In this document: in pieces, positions 1 through 11,359 of the stretch | How positions within the stretch are numbered: position 1 is the first letter of the stretch | Layout of the letters: every line of letters starts with the position of its first letter | Assembly: GCA_026413225.1 (NCBI GenBank) | Contig: CM048553.1 | Span: 116,504,690 to 116,568,689, forward strand | Direction of reading: 5' to 3' | Length of the DNA: 64,000 bases | Source of the DNA: Otis tarda | Taxonomy: Eukaryota > Chordata > Aves > Otidiformes > Otididae | The notes under the pieces: model-generated | Seen by the model: the letters and a program-made list of their open reading frames with translations, nothing else | Databases searched by the model: none | What the model was told of the DNA's origin: nothing | Translations under genes and position numbers: made by a program

Positions 1-186
1 TCTGTTATTGGGATGTTTTATTTTGTTTTCCATCTCTATTTTTCTTTTCCTATGTTGTTCTCTTAAACTGTTTTTATCTCAACCCATGAGTTTTGCTTTC
101 TTTGCTTTACTGCTTTTCTTTCTTATCCCACTGAGGGGACAGTGAGAGACTGTGTGGTATTTTCACTGCTGAGTGGAGTTCAATAA
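1..186 (+). mobile_element. ERVK-like LTR, 3' fragment cut by window edge
   Basis: This resembles the 3' part (polyadenylation region and U5) of the ERVK-like LTR seen complete, in the opposite orientation, at 50087-50717. The shared stretch begins at a TTAAACTG motif around position 64, continues through a 'TTTTTATCTCAACCCATGAG' block and a pyrimidine-rich block, and runs into a degenerate version of the terminal part. The usual end sequence (GGTTAAACCACA in this family) is not intact, so the right border near 186 is approximate. The left part lies outside the window. No internal retroviral sequence follows. Family assignment rests on pattern recognition and similarity to the other copy. Confidence 0.6.
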
Positions 187-3073
187 TAACATTTGGTCAA
201 AGCTAGGGTCAGGTTTTTTTACAGGTTGCTGAAGGGAGAGAGATTAAAGTGCAAGTATGATAACTTTTGGTGGTGGCTGACAGTGGATTTGCATGAGTAT
301 GTGTAGCAAATACCTGCAAAAACTAAGCCCTATATAAAACAGAAACACTCATGTAATTTGAGAGACACACATCTAATGCAAAATTTCTGAATTTACAAAT
401 GTAAAGTTGGCAGAATTTGGCACTCTTTGTTAGTTTAAAATTTAGAAGTGCTTTTACCTGAGCTTGCCTGCACTAAAGTTTTGACTCTCTGCCTTCCATT
501 TAGTAACTGAATGGATAAAGTTGGATGGATAATGGATCTCAATAGATTATCAATAATAATACTTTTAAGTAATCCTCAAGGGTATTTTTTTTGAAAACTT
601 TTCATTGACAGACCCAAGCCATTGGGGTGTAAGCAGCCATGGAGCTATCACAGCTTTTTCCATGAGGAGTCAGGGAGATGATGCCTCACTCAGATGGGGC
701 TACATGGTCTTGGGGCTCCCTATGCACTTTCCTTACAGCTTTCCTGATCACCTTGAAAGGAAGTGATGAGTGACATCAGCTGAGTGTGGCCTCCCCTGTG
801 CTGAAATAGACTATTTTTCAGTCTGACTTTAACATGCTCTGTTGAATTTCAGTAAACAAGTCTGTTTATGAGTTTGGAAAACCCAGAGAACACTTTAAAA
901 CTATGCTCAAAAAAAAAATTTATTCCCAGTCACCCCATCATATGTCAGGGAGTCCCATATATTGCTCACACTCATGACTCCCAAGTCTCCATTTAATTCT
1001 TATCTCTTGAGGCCCTGTATCTCAGAAGTACTCTTCTCTGTACTCTGGACTATTTTGCAGAGAAAATGAAAAAAAAAAAAAAAAGGTTGGTTGATGTGTT
1101 TTATTCTCCCAATGGTCCTTTCAGTTATGAATTTTCTCTTTCCCTCTTTTTATGTTGCTGTTTTCCAGCCATGTAGTTGATAGCCCAGTTTCTCCCTGTA
1201 ACCTCTCCTGTGCTGCCTGTATCTTTTTCCTGTGTTACTTTTCCACCCACAATGTCCTCCATTTGCAACAGGTTTGTTATTGCTCTACATATGCTTATAT
1301 ACACATGGGAATCTGTATGATTGCTGGATTGACTAACTTAAAGATGCTCAGTAGATATGCTCCAGATCTAATCCTTGTGAAATATGCTGATCTCATATAT
1401 ACCGTCTACAAAAATAAAGGAATATCAGAGTAGAAGCAGAAGTAATGGCAAAGAAAGGTTTCTTCATTTAAGTCACCTTTGAATAGAATCTAAAAAAAAT
1501 ATTAAGTTCATGTTTGGGATATTTTCAATAGTCACAGGAATATTATTGCCACAACTCTACTACAGCTCCCTTGAATTAATGATTTATATTACGGAATTAA
1601 TGCTACATAAGAAAACACAAAGGCTTAAAAAATAGACCAATTGACCTTTAGATATTTGCACTTCCCTATATTTAATCTTTGCTGAAAATGAATTTTCAGT
1701 AATTTCTCATTTCTAATAACTGATTTTCATCTGGAGAGTGCTTCAGGTAAGACATAATGCTGTTACAAATGTGTACTGAATAAAGTCAAAATGAGTTTCC
1801 AAATATTTTTTTGTCACTTAGAAATAACTTTCCTTAAAGTTGAGGGAAATAAATTATTAGCTGTATCCAGATCCAAAATTGTGTGATTTTTAAAACTTGT
1901 GTTCACAGAAACAACTGTATGGAAGCAAGCCCTTTTACATTTACTTCCAGCTTTTGTTTATTTTGTATTTGTTCCATTGTCATGAACAGTCAATCATTAA
2001 CAATAATAACTTATTATGAGTACATGCAAAAGTATTATTAATTCATGTATGGGGGTCACATCTTGTATCTTGGTTTTTTTTTTCTTGTAAGAAATAAAAT
2101 TAAATATCTCAGGATAAATAAAAATTTGCATGATATAAGAAAATTAAAGTGAACAAACTGATTCAGTTATTTAAATGAGTTGGTGTTTCAACTGTACTGA
2201 GTTGTAATTTCAAAATTTATTAATATAGTACATTTCAGAAAAACAAATACAACTTGTTACTCTTTTGAAAGAATTTCCACATCTTAATTCCAAAATACCA
2301 TAGTTTTTTGTTGGACTTCATTCTTTGCTGACATACACAGTAGCAAGAACAGAACTATAGTTTTGACATGTAATCTATATAAGTAATGAAGACATTAAAA
2401 ATATAAGGAAAGAAGCAAAGAAAGAGAGAACAGATATAAACTAAGTGCAATAGCAATTGCATTATATTTCCACAGAAGCAAGTGATGTGACTGCAGGAAT
2501 ATAGTTTGGGAAGAATGCTGTTTTCATTACTTTGCAAATTGTAGATCTACCACGTAAGCTGGAAACTTGCCATTACTAATGAGAACCAAGAGGAAGAAAA
2601 TAACCGAGACTGTGAAGCAGAGTTAATCATGTGAGTGTTACTAAACCATATTGATGGCACAGAGGAGATGGGCTAACTGAACTGCAGGAAGGCTTTTGTC
2701 TTTATCATGAAAAGGCAACGAATACCCTGGCTATTTGTATACATGTCTAAGTGGATGATGTGTTTGACCTATCTATCAAATAGCAAATATATCTTCTAAA
2801 ATCAGTGAATACATGATGAGATAAAGGTATAACATCATTCCATCAGAGTCAGTAATGTCTCCAGGTCTGGAAAATTAAATCAGATTTCTTACAACATTCT
2901 ATAATCCGTGACATCAGAAATAACCAAGTTAGTAACTAAGCAAAGTAAACTCCATGCATCTTTTAGCACACAGGCAGGAAGGAGGTTTCTAAAGAATTTC
3001 CAAATATTGTACCTTGTAGTTAGAGCACAAAAGAGATGGAAAGGTACAAGGCAGGAAAATCCCTACAAATTAA

Positions 3074-3091
3074 ATATATATATATATATAT
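3074..3091. repeat. (TA)n microsatellite
   Basis: A short uninterrupted alternating A/T tract of about 18 bases in an AT-rich context. It is probably length-polymorphic. Confidence 0.85.
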
Positions 3092-4255
3092 TTGAGCTAT
3101 GTAAGGCCATGGCTCAAGAGAAGTTTTTGTTTTGATAAGAACACTAAGAATAGACCACGATCATTGACCTGCACTCTGGATGTACATTGTGTGAATTAGA
3201 ATATTAATAAATAAATTTTGGTGGAGACACTGTAAGTTTACTAAAATCCAAAATGAAGTTGTTGTGCAAAAGAGACTTGACTTTGCAAATATTAGAACCT
3301 ATTAAGGGTGAGGAAACGCAGTTGCAACTATCAGTTACCATTGAAATTCTTACTGCAGTGGAATAACTCAAATACCAAGTTTATATCAAAGTAAAAGTAT
3401 CACAGGCAAGCCAGAACCAAAACCAAATACAAATAATGATTTTATTAACAAAATTTCAGAGGCTGTTATCTTCTACACCAAAATCAGGTGTGATGGATTT
3501 AACATAAGTAACTATTTTGTAGAAATGTAGCTTTCTTAATCACATATCTTAAAAACCAAAGCAACAACCAAATCACAACTAATTCTAGGCCATTATTATT
3601 CATTATTGTGAAATCCTTTATTAAAGCATAGAAACAAAAGTTCTGTAATATATTGGTCTGTTGTAGCAGCACAAATAATCAATAGGTTAATAATGGAGAT
3701 GAACAATACATCACCAAGGTGAAAAGATATACACAGAAGCTAAGCTGGCTTCAGTCTGTAATTAATTCTGCTGCTTAATTTGGATGGAGCAGTGTGAAAA
3801 TCTGATTCAGCTAGGGTATTTTGATTATATGTGAACATACAAAAACCTTGCCGTTGTGATTAAGCTAGCCAGGGAAAGGTACAAGTCTGATATAGCAGAA
3901 ATGGGGGACTGTGCTACTTACCTTGGTGGTGTTTTCCTTTCTGAAATATTTGTCAGAATATCTTCATTTTCATATTTAGCTAATTTGTCACCTAAGAAGG
4001 ATATATTGTTCATTGATGCAGTACTACATATGAGAGATTTTTTTCCCATTGTTTCATGTCTTTTAGGAGAGGGAGAGGAATTATGAAAAGTCTATGATAC
4101 TTAAAGTGATCAGAGTCTGGGGGCTACAATAGCACCTACAAAAAATGAGAGACACATTTTTGTGTAGTGCCACAGAACGTGTCCTTCCTCTAGAAAGACA
4201 ACTAGATGTATGTAAGATCCTCGTATGTCTTAACTGTACTTTTTACATGTACAGT

Positions 4256-4280
4256 GTTTACTGTACTTTTTACAGTAAAC
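4256..4280. repeat. 10-bp perfect inverted repeat (hairpin)
   Basis: GTTTACTGTA at 4256-4265 is matched by its reverse complement TACAGTAAAC at 4271-4280, separated by CTTTT. An earlier near-copy of the ACTGTACTTTTTA block sits at about 4233-4245, so a small local duplication may have created the arms. No function is evident. Confidence 0.7.
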
Positions 4281-5753
4281 AAGGGAACAGATAAGCACAT
4301 GCATGGATGTGAGTTCGAAATGCAGAAAGTTCACTGCACTCCTGTTGAAAAGCAAGTTTTAACCCAGGTAGTCAGGTAGAGAATACAGGCTATGTATCTA
4401 TATTCACAATGTAAAATATAGTATTGAAGAATTAGAGGTATTCAAAAGTGATATTATTACAGAGTTTTATAAGCTACTGAAATATATGTATCGCATAATG
4501 TCTTATTATACTGCAGAGAAGGTAAAAACCACAGATAACATCTCATTTTTATCACATTTTTGTTGAGAGAAATCAAGTGCTTGAGTTCAATAGTGCTTCT
4601 AAGACTAATGAATAAGTCTGGAATCACCTATAAATCTAGGTGATAATAACCTAGCAATATCAGTATCCATAGAGTGAGATTTTGTCCTTAAATCAAGACT
4701 CAGAAAACCCAAAGTAGGGGAGAGGTGATAGATATATACTGCTGTGAGAGGTAGAAAGTGAAGGGAAAGAGCACAAGAAGACATTCCGAAATGGAAAGAA
4801 TTACAACAGTGCAGCAATTTTCCTCCCAAAGGTATTTGATGTTGCTCTTAGTTGAATAAGATGATGGATCTTGAAATTGACAAAGTTTCTCAGTCACAGG
4901 CCTATTTATGGTCCTCTGATAACCTCGCATGGCTAGATCTTGGAATTTTTTCCATCTCTTTGAAGTGTCATTAGCGACCAGCAGTTTTTGTACATCCAAA
5001 CATCAGTGAATAGCAATCCCCCAGAACAGGATCTATGTTCCGTTCTCTGGATCACCATTTAGGATTTTTCCTCTCTTACAGAGGGTCTGGTATCTGACTT
5101 CATAAAGAATGCCTACAACATGTGTGCATTTGGGTAAATGCTGCAGTAGGCAAGCTGTATACACTTTAGCTGCTGAGTTTGCACAATTCAGAGAGGTTTA
5201 AATCACAAGGCAACAGAGCAGAAAGAATACGTGTTCAGAATAATAAGAAAGGGAGTGAAATTATGAATGCACATTTTTATCAGTGTTTTATTCTGATATA
5301 TCAAAATATTGAAAGATATTGAGAAAATCTGATGCAACATATTAAATTTCCCATTTTATAAAGTTATTTAAATACATATACAAAATATAAGTACATTAAC
5401 ATGTCAGAAGTTAATATCTTTACAGAAAATAAAAATATTTTCCAAAATGTAAGTGGTATAAAAATGCAAATCTGTATCTTTGTATCTATTTGAAATACAG
5501 AAATTCCAGCAGATTGATAAAATAGCATAGTATAAAGCAATGTGACTGAAAAAGGAGGAGCTAATAACAGTTTAATTCAGAGATGTCATGAGAGGTTAAA
5601 AGATCTCTCAGGAGGGTAGAGATTGATTAAAAGAAAGACAGTCTCTGATCCTGCAAATTCAGGACATGGGAAGGCTGAACTGGAGAACACTAAACTGTGA
5701 TGACTTGTTCAGTTTTTTATGTAAGTATGTATGTGTATATATATGCACACATA

Positions 5754-5943
5754 TAGAATCATAGAATCATAGAATGGTTAGGGTTGGAAGGGACCTTCAA
5801 AGGTCATCTAGTCCAACCCCCCTGCAAGGAGCAGGGACATCCCTGACTAGATCAGGTTGCTCAGAGCCTCATCCAGCCTGGCCTTGAACGTCTCCAGGGA
5901 TGGGGCCTCCACCACCTTTCTGGGCAACCTGTTCCAGTGTTCT
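5754..5943 (-). mobile_element. CR1 LINE, 5'-truncated 3' end
   Basis: On the minus strand this is the 3' terminal portion of a CR1 retrotransposon. The left edge carries two copies of the ATAGAATC unit (reverse complement of the CR1 tail repeat). It is followed by the conserved 3' UTR block seen here as GGTTGGAAGGGACCTTCAAA and the block around GGCAACCTGTTCCAGTG. Only about 190 bp remain, as expected for the usual 5' truncation of CR1. No target-site duplication is obvious, also typical of CR1. Confidence 0.95.
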
Positions 5944-6053
5944 ATAGTGCCTACAGATGTCAGGTTTAAGTAAGTTAAGGCCCAAGTAACTGTTATTTCA
6001 TTTTTTAATTCTTTGCTTTAAGTGGTTTCTAGAAGAGAAAAGGAAATTAGACA

Positions 6054-6216
6054 AGAGAAGTTGTGGATACTCCATCCCTGGAAGTGTTCAGGGCCAGGCT
6101 GGATGGGGCTTTGAGTGACCTGGTGTAGTGGAAGGTGTTCTTGCCCATGGCAGGGGGGTTGGAACTAGATAATCTTTAAGGATCCTTCCAATCCAAACCA
6201 TTTGGTGATTCTCTGT
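6054..6216 (+). mobile_element. CR1 LINE, 5'-truncated 3' end
   Basis: This plus-strand CR1 3' end begins near a degenerate 'gaagttgtgg...ccatccctgg' block. It continues through 'gttcagggccaggctggatgg' and the GGGGGGTTGGAACTAGAT block, and ends in a decayed tail around CATTTGGTGATTCT. It is more diverged than the neighbouring minus-strand copy. The two copies lie with their truncated 5' ends facing each other about 110 bp apart, so they are two insertions rather than one element. Confidence 0.9.
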
Positions 6217-8694
6217 AAGAGTTCCCACAGATTTTTATTCTACAGAGATGTTTGTACCACTATGTTCAGTTGTGCTGTCACTGTAGCAACATAACTGGGA
6301 CTAGATAACTTACGTTCTTTGCCACAGAGACCAGCATCCCACGTTCTGAGTAGAAGCCATGGTATGGGTAAAGCAATAGCACTAAACTCTAGATATTGAG
6401 ACAGCATTGTATCCCTGCATGATATCTGCATGGAAAAAGAGCAGTTCATGAGAGCACTCCAAAAAAGTTCCTTTGCCTATTAGTGGTGGTATGTTGTTCT
6501 GCCCTTCATGAGCAAAATTTCATGTTATCTATGTCTGATAGAGGAAACAAGTGTTTTACCATGCTTTTATTAGTAATTGAGCCATGAAGAGCTGATATTT
6601 TAGACAGCATGAGATACTTGACTAAAAACTAGCTCTTGCACTTGCAAGTATTTTTTTTTTGCTGCCTTTTAGACTTAGTAGAGTTGATTAAATGAGTCTT
6701 TGCAAAGTAACTAAAAATTTATGGGTTTTTGTCCTCAGTTCATGGATCAGCAAAGTTCAGTTCTGCAGTAGCTTCAGGGCAGGTCCCTGAGTATGGCTCT
6801 TCCTAGAGAATCGAAATCAAGCAAGTTCCTTGGCCGCAATATGAGGTGCCTTTGATCGCGTTAGCTATCGACACAGCACCAGCCAGACTGACTTTCTGCC
6901 ACTGCCAAATACACAAATTCAGAAACGCCTGAACAAGCATAATGCTGCCAACCGGGAAGAAAGGAGATGAGAGGAATCTCCTTCCCCTCTTCTCTTACTC
7001 TATCTTTTTCCTGCATTGCTTCTCTTTCCTACAGAGTCTGGGGGAGTGGAGCCTGTGAGGCCCTGGCTGCTTTAATTCATGCTCAAAACAGGTTCCAAAA
7101 AATGTGTATGATGGAGCAGATCTGGCAGCCACTAATGCACTCACATGCTTTCAGACATTTTGAGTGCATATAAAAAGAGCACAAGGTTATTTCTAATTAG
7201 CCTAACAAGTAAATATAAAAGTCCAGCTAGCACGTACCGCCTTTCATTCTTTATGGATGGTGTAAGCTTGTTATGCCACAAAACGCTGTTTTTGTCTCGG
7301 GGTCCTGTGGAGCTGAGACACAAACAGTAATTTTTGTGTGTTTTTTCTCACTTCAAGTGCCTCAAAGAATGTTCCAGACTAGTTCTTTATAGCACTAATT
7401 TGAAAATGTGTCATAATTGAAGATGTGAACAGTGACAAAGCCTTCTGTAAGAGTGCTAGAAAATTGTTTAAGCAGCCCAGTATGGTATGACATCACTAGT
7501 ATTGCCTTTTGGGAGAAGTTCTTCTACAGAGCTACAGTCACACGAAGAGTCATGCCTGAGTTTTGTCATGAAGACACCTCATTGAAGTGATATAAACAAG
7601 AGCCCTGGAGCAAAAATTAAGTGGTCTCGATGAGCTGGCATCCAGCGGCCAAACTTGCTGCACTTCCCTTCTTTATTTTTTATTTTACCTTTTATTTAGC
7701 CAGGAAGGTGTATACAAAGGATATATTTGTTGTACTTAAGAACATTATTCTGCTACTACTACTGACTTTCTGTCCGGAGCGCTAACTTAATTTACCCATG
7801 CCTGATGCAAACTGTGGCTTCCAGGAACCATAAAGATTAATAATCTCTGGACTTGTTAGTTGTAAAATGTTTCAAATTCCACATGGAGTTTGGAATTAAA
7901 TTAATTGTGCGAGAGCAAACCTGCATGATCTTACTAACTGCACTAGCTGAAGAGTTGACACATCACCACGGGGCACACAAAGTACCAAGGAGACAGTGTT
8001 GAATTTTTGGTTTAAACTTGAATTTAGTATTGATCTTTAAGCTCAGAAGACAGCCACCTAGAGCTACAGTGAACTGAAAAGTTGAGTGGATATTTTTGAG
8101 TGAGATCCATAGCATTTTCTGGTAGCAGTTTTCTGAAAATCTTGAAGGCTATAAAACTAGACCAACAGGAAACTTCAGGTAGTTTTGTGGCTGGAGAAAC
8201 TGCTTTTCAGTATTCTAGTATATCCTAACTTCCCCTTTGTATATTTAACTCACCCTTTTGAAAAGTCTTCTCATAGAAATTAGTATCTGTAACTAGTCCT
8301 TAAATGTAGGCAGAAGGAGTTTAATACTTTTATCCTTGCCAAACTGGATATCTGAGTATTTGCATAAAGGCGTTCATCTGTGTAAATTCTGCAAGGTCTT
8401 CTGTAGCAATAGAAGATTGGGGCTGACTCAGAGATTCATGCAAAAGTCATATAGCTTTAAAGCAGCTCCCTGGTAGTATTATACATCAAGTGCCCTTATC
8501 CTTTAGGAGCACCTTTGGATGCTGAAAGCACTGTTCAGTTCACAACTGCCATAGTCAGGATCTTGTCCTGATAGTACCCTATGCAAACAATTCAGAGAAC
8601 TGCTTCTTTTCATTCTCTGCATTATCAATGGGCTTTGTACTGTGTCCAGACACATTTATTGACCACTTGTTAGGGGTACAGAGAATAAAGCAAC
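6217..8694. other. Non-coding stretch, possibly containing conserved regulatory DNA
   Basis: No gene or mobile element is recognised. Around 6830-6960 and again 7600-7980 the sequence is more balanced in composition and less homopolymer-rich than its surroundings. The second patch contains clustered TAAT-type homeodomain-like motifs, for example ATTAATAATC and AATTAAATTAATTG. That is the look of a conserved non-coding element, but conservation cannot be judged from one sequence. Confidence 0.45.
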
Positions 8695-8699
8695 TATAC

Positions 8700-9593
8700 T
8701 GTGGTGGGTTAACTGTGGCTGGATGCTAAACCCCCCACAGTAAGATCGCTCACCATTTACCATCACAGGGGAAAGGGACTAAACTTGGTGAAAACGGTTT
8801 TAATTTATTGCCAATGAAAAATAGAGCAGGATAGTGAGAAACAAAGGTAAAACTAAAACACCTTCCTTCCATTGTCCCTTCTTCCCAGGCTTAACTTCAT
8901 TCCTTTACTCCTGACTCCTGCCTCCTCCTCCCCTTGAGCAGTGCATGTGTGTGTGGAATGGCGGTTGTGGTCACTTCCTAACATTTAGTTTCCAACCCTC
9001 CTTCTTCCTCATGCTCTTCCTCTGCTCCACTGTGGCTCCCCATGGGCCACAAATCCTGCCAGAAAACCTGTTCCTGATGGGCTCCTCTCCATGGGCCGCA
9101 GCTCCTGCCAAGAGCCTTCTCTAGCATAGGCTCTCCATGGGCTGTATCTTCCTTCAGTGTACATCCGCCTGCCCCAGTGTGGGGTCCTTCATAAGCTGCA
9201 AGTGGATCTCTGCTTCTCCATGGGCCTCCATGGGCTGCAGGTGGACAACCTGCTCCACCATGGGCTGCACCATGGGCTGTAGGGGAATCTTGGGTAGGAG
9301 CAGCATTACTCCTCCCCCTCCTTCTTCACTGATCTTGGCGTCAGCAGAGTTTTTTCTCTCACATTTTTCACACTCCTCTCTCTCTCACAGCTATTGCATA
9401 GCGGTTTTTACCCTTTCTTAAATACGTTATCACGGAGGCACCATCATTGTCACTGAGGGGCTCAGCTTCGGGCAGCAGCCGGTCCATTTTGGAGCTGGCT
9501 GGAAATTGTTGGGGGCAACTCCTGATCTCTTCTCACAGAAGCCACTCCTCCAACCCCCCTGCTAGGAAAACTTTGACATGTAAACCCAATACA
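8700..9593 (-). mobile_element. ERVL-like solo LTR (older subfamily)
   Basis: This is an LTR of 894 bp that reads TGTGGTGGGTT at the left edge and CCCAATACA at the right edge. It is flanked by imperfect 5-bp target-site duplications, TATAC at 8695-8699 and TATGC at 9594-9598. Sense is minus: the reverse complement contains a GTATTTAAG promoter-like element (about 9418-9426) and an AATAAA polyadenylation signal (about 8799-8804). Its middle shares the 'ccatgggctgcagg...' repeated block and the 'aatcttgg..aggagc.gcattact' block with the LTR at 10229-11354, so the two families are related. There is no internal retroviral sequence, so it is a solo LTR. The 5-bp duplication fits class III (ERVL) elements. 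Confidence 0.88.
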
Positions 9594-9598
9594 TATGC

Positions 9599-10223
9599 AT
9601 AAATGAGAGACAGAAGAAAATAAAATTCTTTCTATTGTTAATTCAGCATATAAATCACGTTGTTAATGTGATTTCAAGTACAGACTGACACTATTCCACT
9701 AATGAGTTTAATCCAGTTCTATTTTTTTGTACAATCTTAATACTACAAAATTATTTCTCTCGTCAGTCTTGCTCTGATAACTTATTATTGCTCTTATGTT
9801 TGCTACATTATGAGTTGTTCCCAAAAGTAAGATATTTCATTCACTTTGACTCCAGTTTTTTCTATTAAACTTGAATCATGTACTTTTTATTGTTGAAGGG
9901 CTGCAAAATTAAATTTCATTATTAAAATGCAATAACATACTCTGTATGTTATTGGTTCATATCTGTTTCATTTTTAGCCACAGTTGAATAACAATTGCAT
10001 AATATCACTTTCCACTACAAGCAATCTTTATCAACCTTTGAAAACTATTTTTTACGCATTGAGATTCCAAATGTTTGATAACAACACTTGCTTTGGTGTT
10101 AATTTATTTTATTTGTAAAAGAGCTGAGTTAGCAACAATGGTCAAATGTAGTAAACGTACAATAATTTTCTGTATTATTTCCACCTCCACTTTCAGCTTT
10201 AATATGCTGTTTTATCACAGAGA
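9599..10223. other. AT-rich spacer between two solo LTRs
   Basis: About 625 bp of AT-rich sequence without open frames or recognised repeats. It separates two LTRs that each have their own target-site duplication. It is therefore ordinary flanking DNA, not the interior of a provirus. Confidence 0.7.
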
Positions 10224-10228
10224 AAGAT

Positions 10229-11354
10229 TGTCATAGTTCCACCCGGATCGGGACCAGACTACGCAGTCTCTCTCTCACTCCCCTCACCCTCCAAGAGAAT
10301 AGGGGGAGATGATATAAGAAAAATACTCGAGGTTTGAGATAAGGACGAGGACAAATCCTTAAAATTACCGTCACGGGCAAAACAGACTCGACTTGGGAAA
10401 AATACTCATTTATTTCTAAAACTAGCAGGAGAATGAGACAGGGTACAAGACAACCTCCCCCGATCCCTCCCTCTTCCCAGGCTTAACATCATGTCTACTA
10501 CCTTCCCCCGCCCCGAGTGGCACAGGGAAGGGAAGAGGGAATGGGGGTCGCGGTCAGTTCATCATGCGTTGTTTTATACCGCTGCTTCATCATCGGGGGA
10601 AGAACTCCTTGCATTCCTCCCCTGCTCCTTCGTGGGGTCCCTCCCATGGGCCACAGTCCTTCGTGAAACTTCTCCGGCATGGGTCATCTCTTCCATGGGG
10701 TGCACTCCCTCCAGAACGGCTGTCCCAGTGGGCCCTCCACGGGCCACAGCCTCCTTCAGGTATCCACCTGCTCCGGCGTGGGCTCCTCCACGGGCTGCAG
10801 GTGAATCTCTGCCCCTTCGTGGACCTCCATGGGCTGCAGGGGTACAACCTGCTCCACCATGGTTATCACCACAGGCTGCAGGGGAATCTTGGCCAGGAGG
10901 CGCATTACTCTTCCCCCTCCTTCTGAACTGACCTTGGTGTCTGCAGCTGTTCCTCACAACAGGCTGGCAGATGCCTCTCAGGATCCTTTTTACATCTTAT
11001 TCACTTCTCATCTCCTCTCCACTTCCTGCAGCCAGGCTGGGCCAAGTTGGGCCCAGTCAGCTGCCCGGCGGGAGGCCAGAGGCCTGCAAGGCCCACAAGG
11101 CTCGCACCTCCCCCTCTCTGGTCCCACTCACCTGCTTCACATCTTCTCCTTTTTTTTTCCTGTTTTCCCCTTCTTAAATACGTTATCGCAGAGGCGTTAT
11201 CACGGGACATTCTGCTACCAATTGGCTCGGCCTTGGCCAGCAGCGGGTCTGCCCTAGGCCCGGCCGAGTCCACTAAACAAAGGGGAGCAACTTCTAGCAG
11301 TTTCCTACAGAAGCTACCACCTTAGGCTCCCCCTCACTAAACAAAACCAGAACA
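10229..11354 (-). mobile_element. ERVL-like solo LTR
   Basis: This LTR of 1126 bp begins TGTCATAGTTC and ends AACA. It is flanked by perfect 5-bp duplications AAGAT (10224-10228 and 11355-11359). Transcriptional sense is minus: the reverse complement has a CCAAT box, then GTATTTAAG (about 11175-11183), and farther on an AATAAA-like signal region before U5. It is clearly the same family as 18064-19206 and, inverted, 34564-35578. The centre (about 10600-10930) is GC-rich and made of imperfect 40-50 bp repeats around a 'cc(a/c)(c/t)gggc(c/t)(g/a)cag' core. Long open frames in several registers there result from the composition and the repeats, not from genes. No gag, pol or env remains. Confidence 0.93.
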
Positions 11355-11359
11355 AAGAT

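Larger units (their letters stand above)
187..5753. other. AT-rich non-coding stretch without recognised genes
   Basis: I see no coding region or known repeat family here. The open frames are short and AT-rich and have no recognisable motifs. Visible small features are an A16 tract at 1069-1084, an alternating TA tract at 3074-3091 and a hairpin at 4256-4280. A slightly GC-richer patch around 600-800 has no identifiable content. Old, highly diverged repeats could be present and would need a repeat-library search. Confidence 0.6.

Noticed and set aside
4700..4999. 99-codon minus-strand open frame
   Set aside because: AT-rich, overlaps another open frame on the same strand, and has no recognised domain.
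10491..11325. Cluster of overlapping open frames on both strands (up to 146 codons)
   Set aside because: All are inside the LTR at 10229-11354, and their peptides are translations of its tandem repeats.
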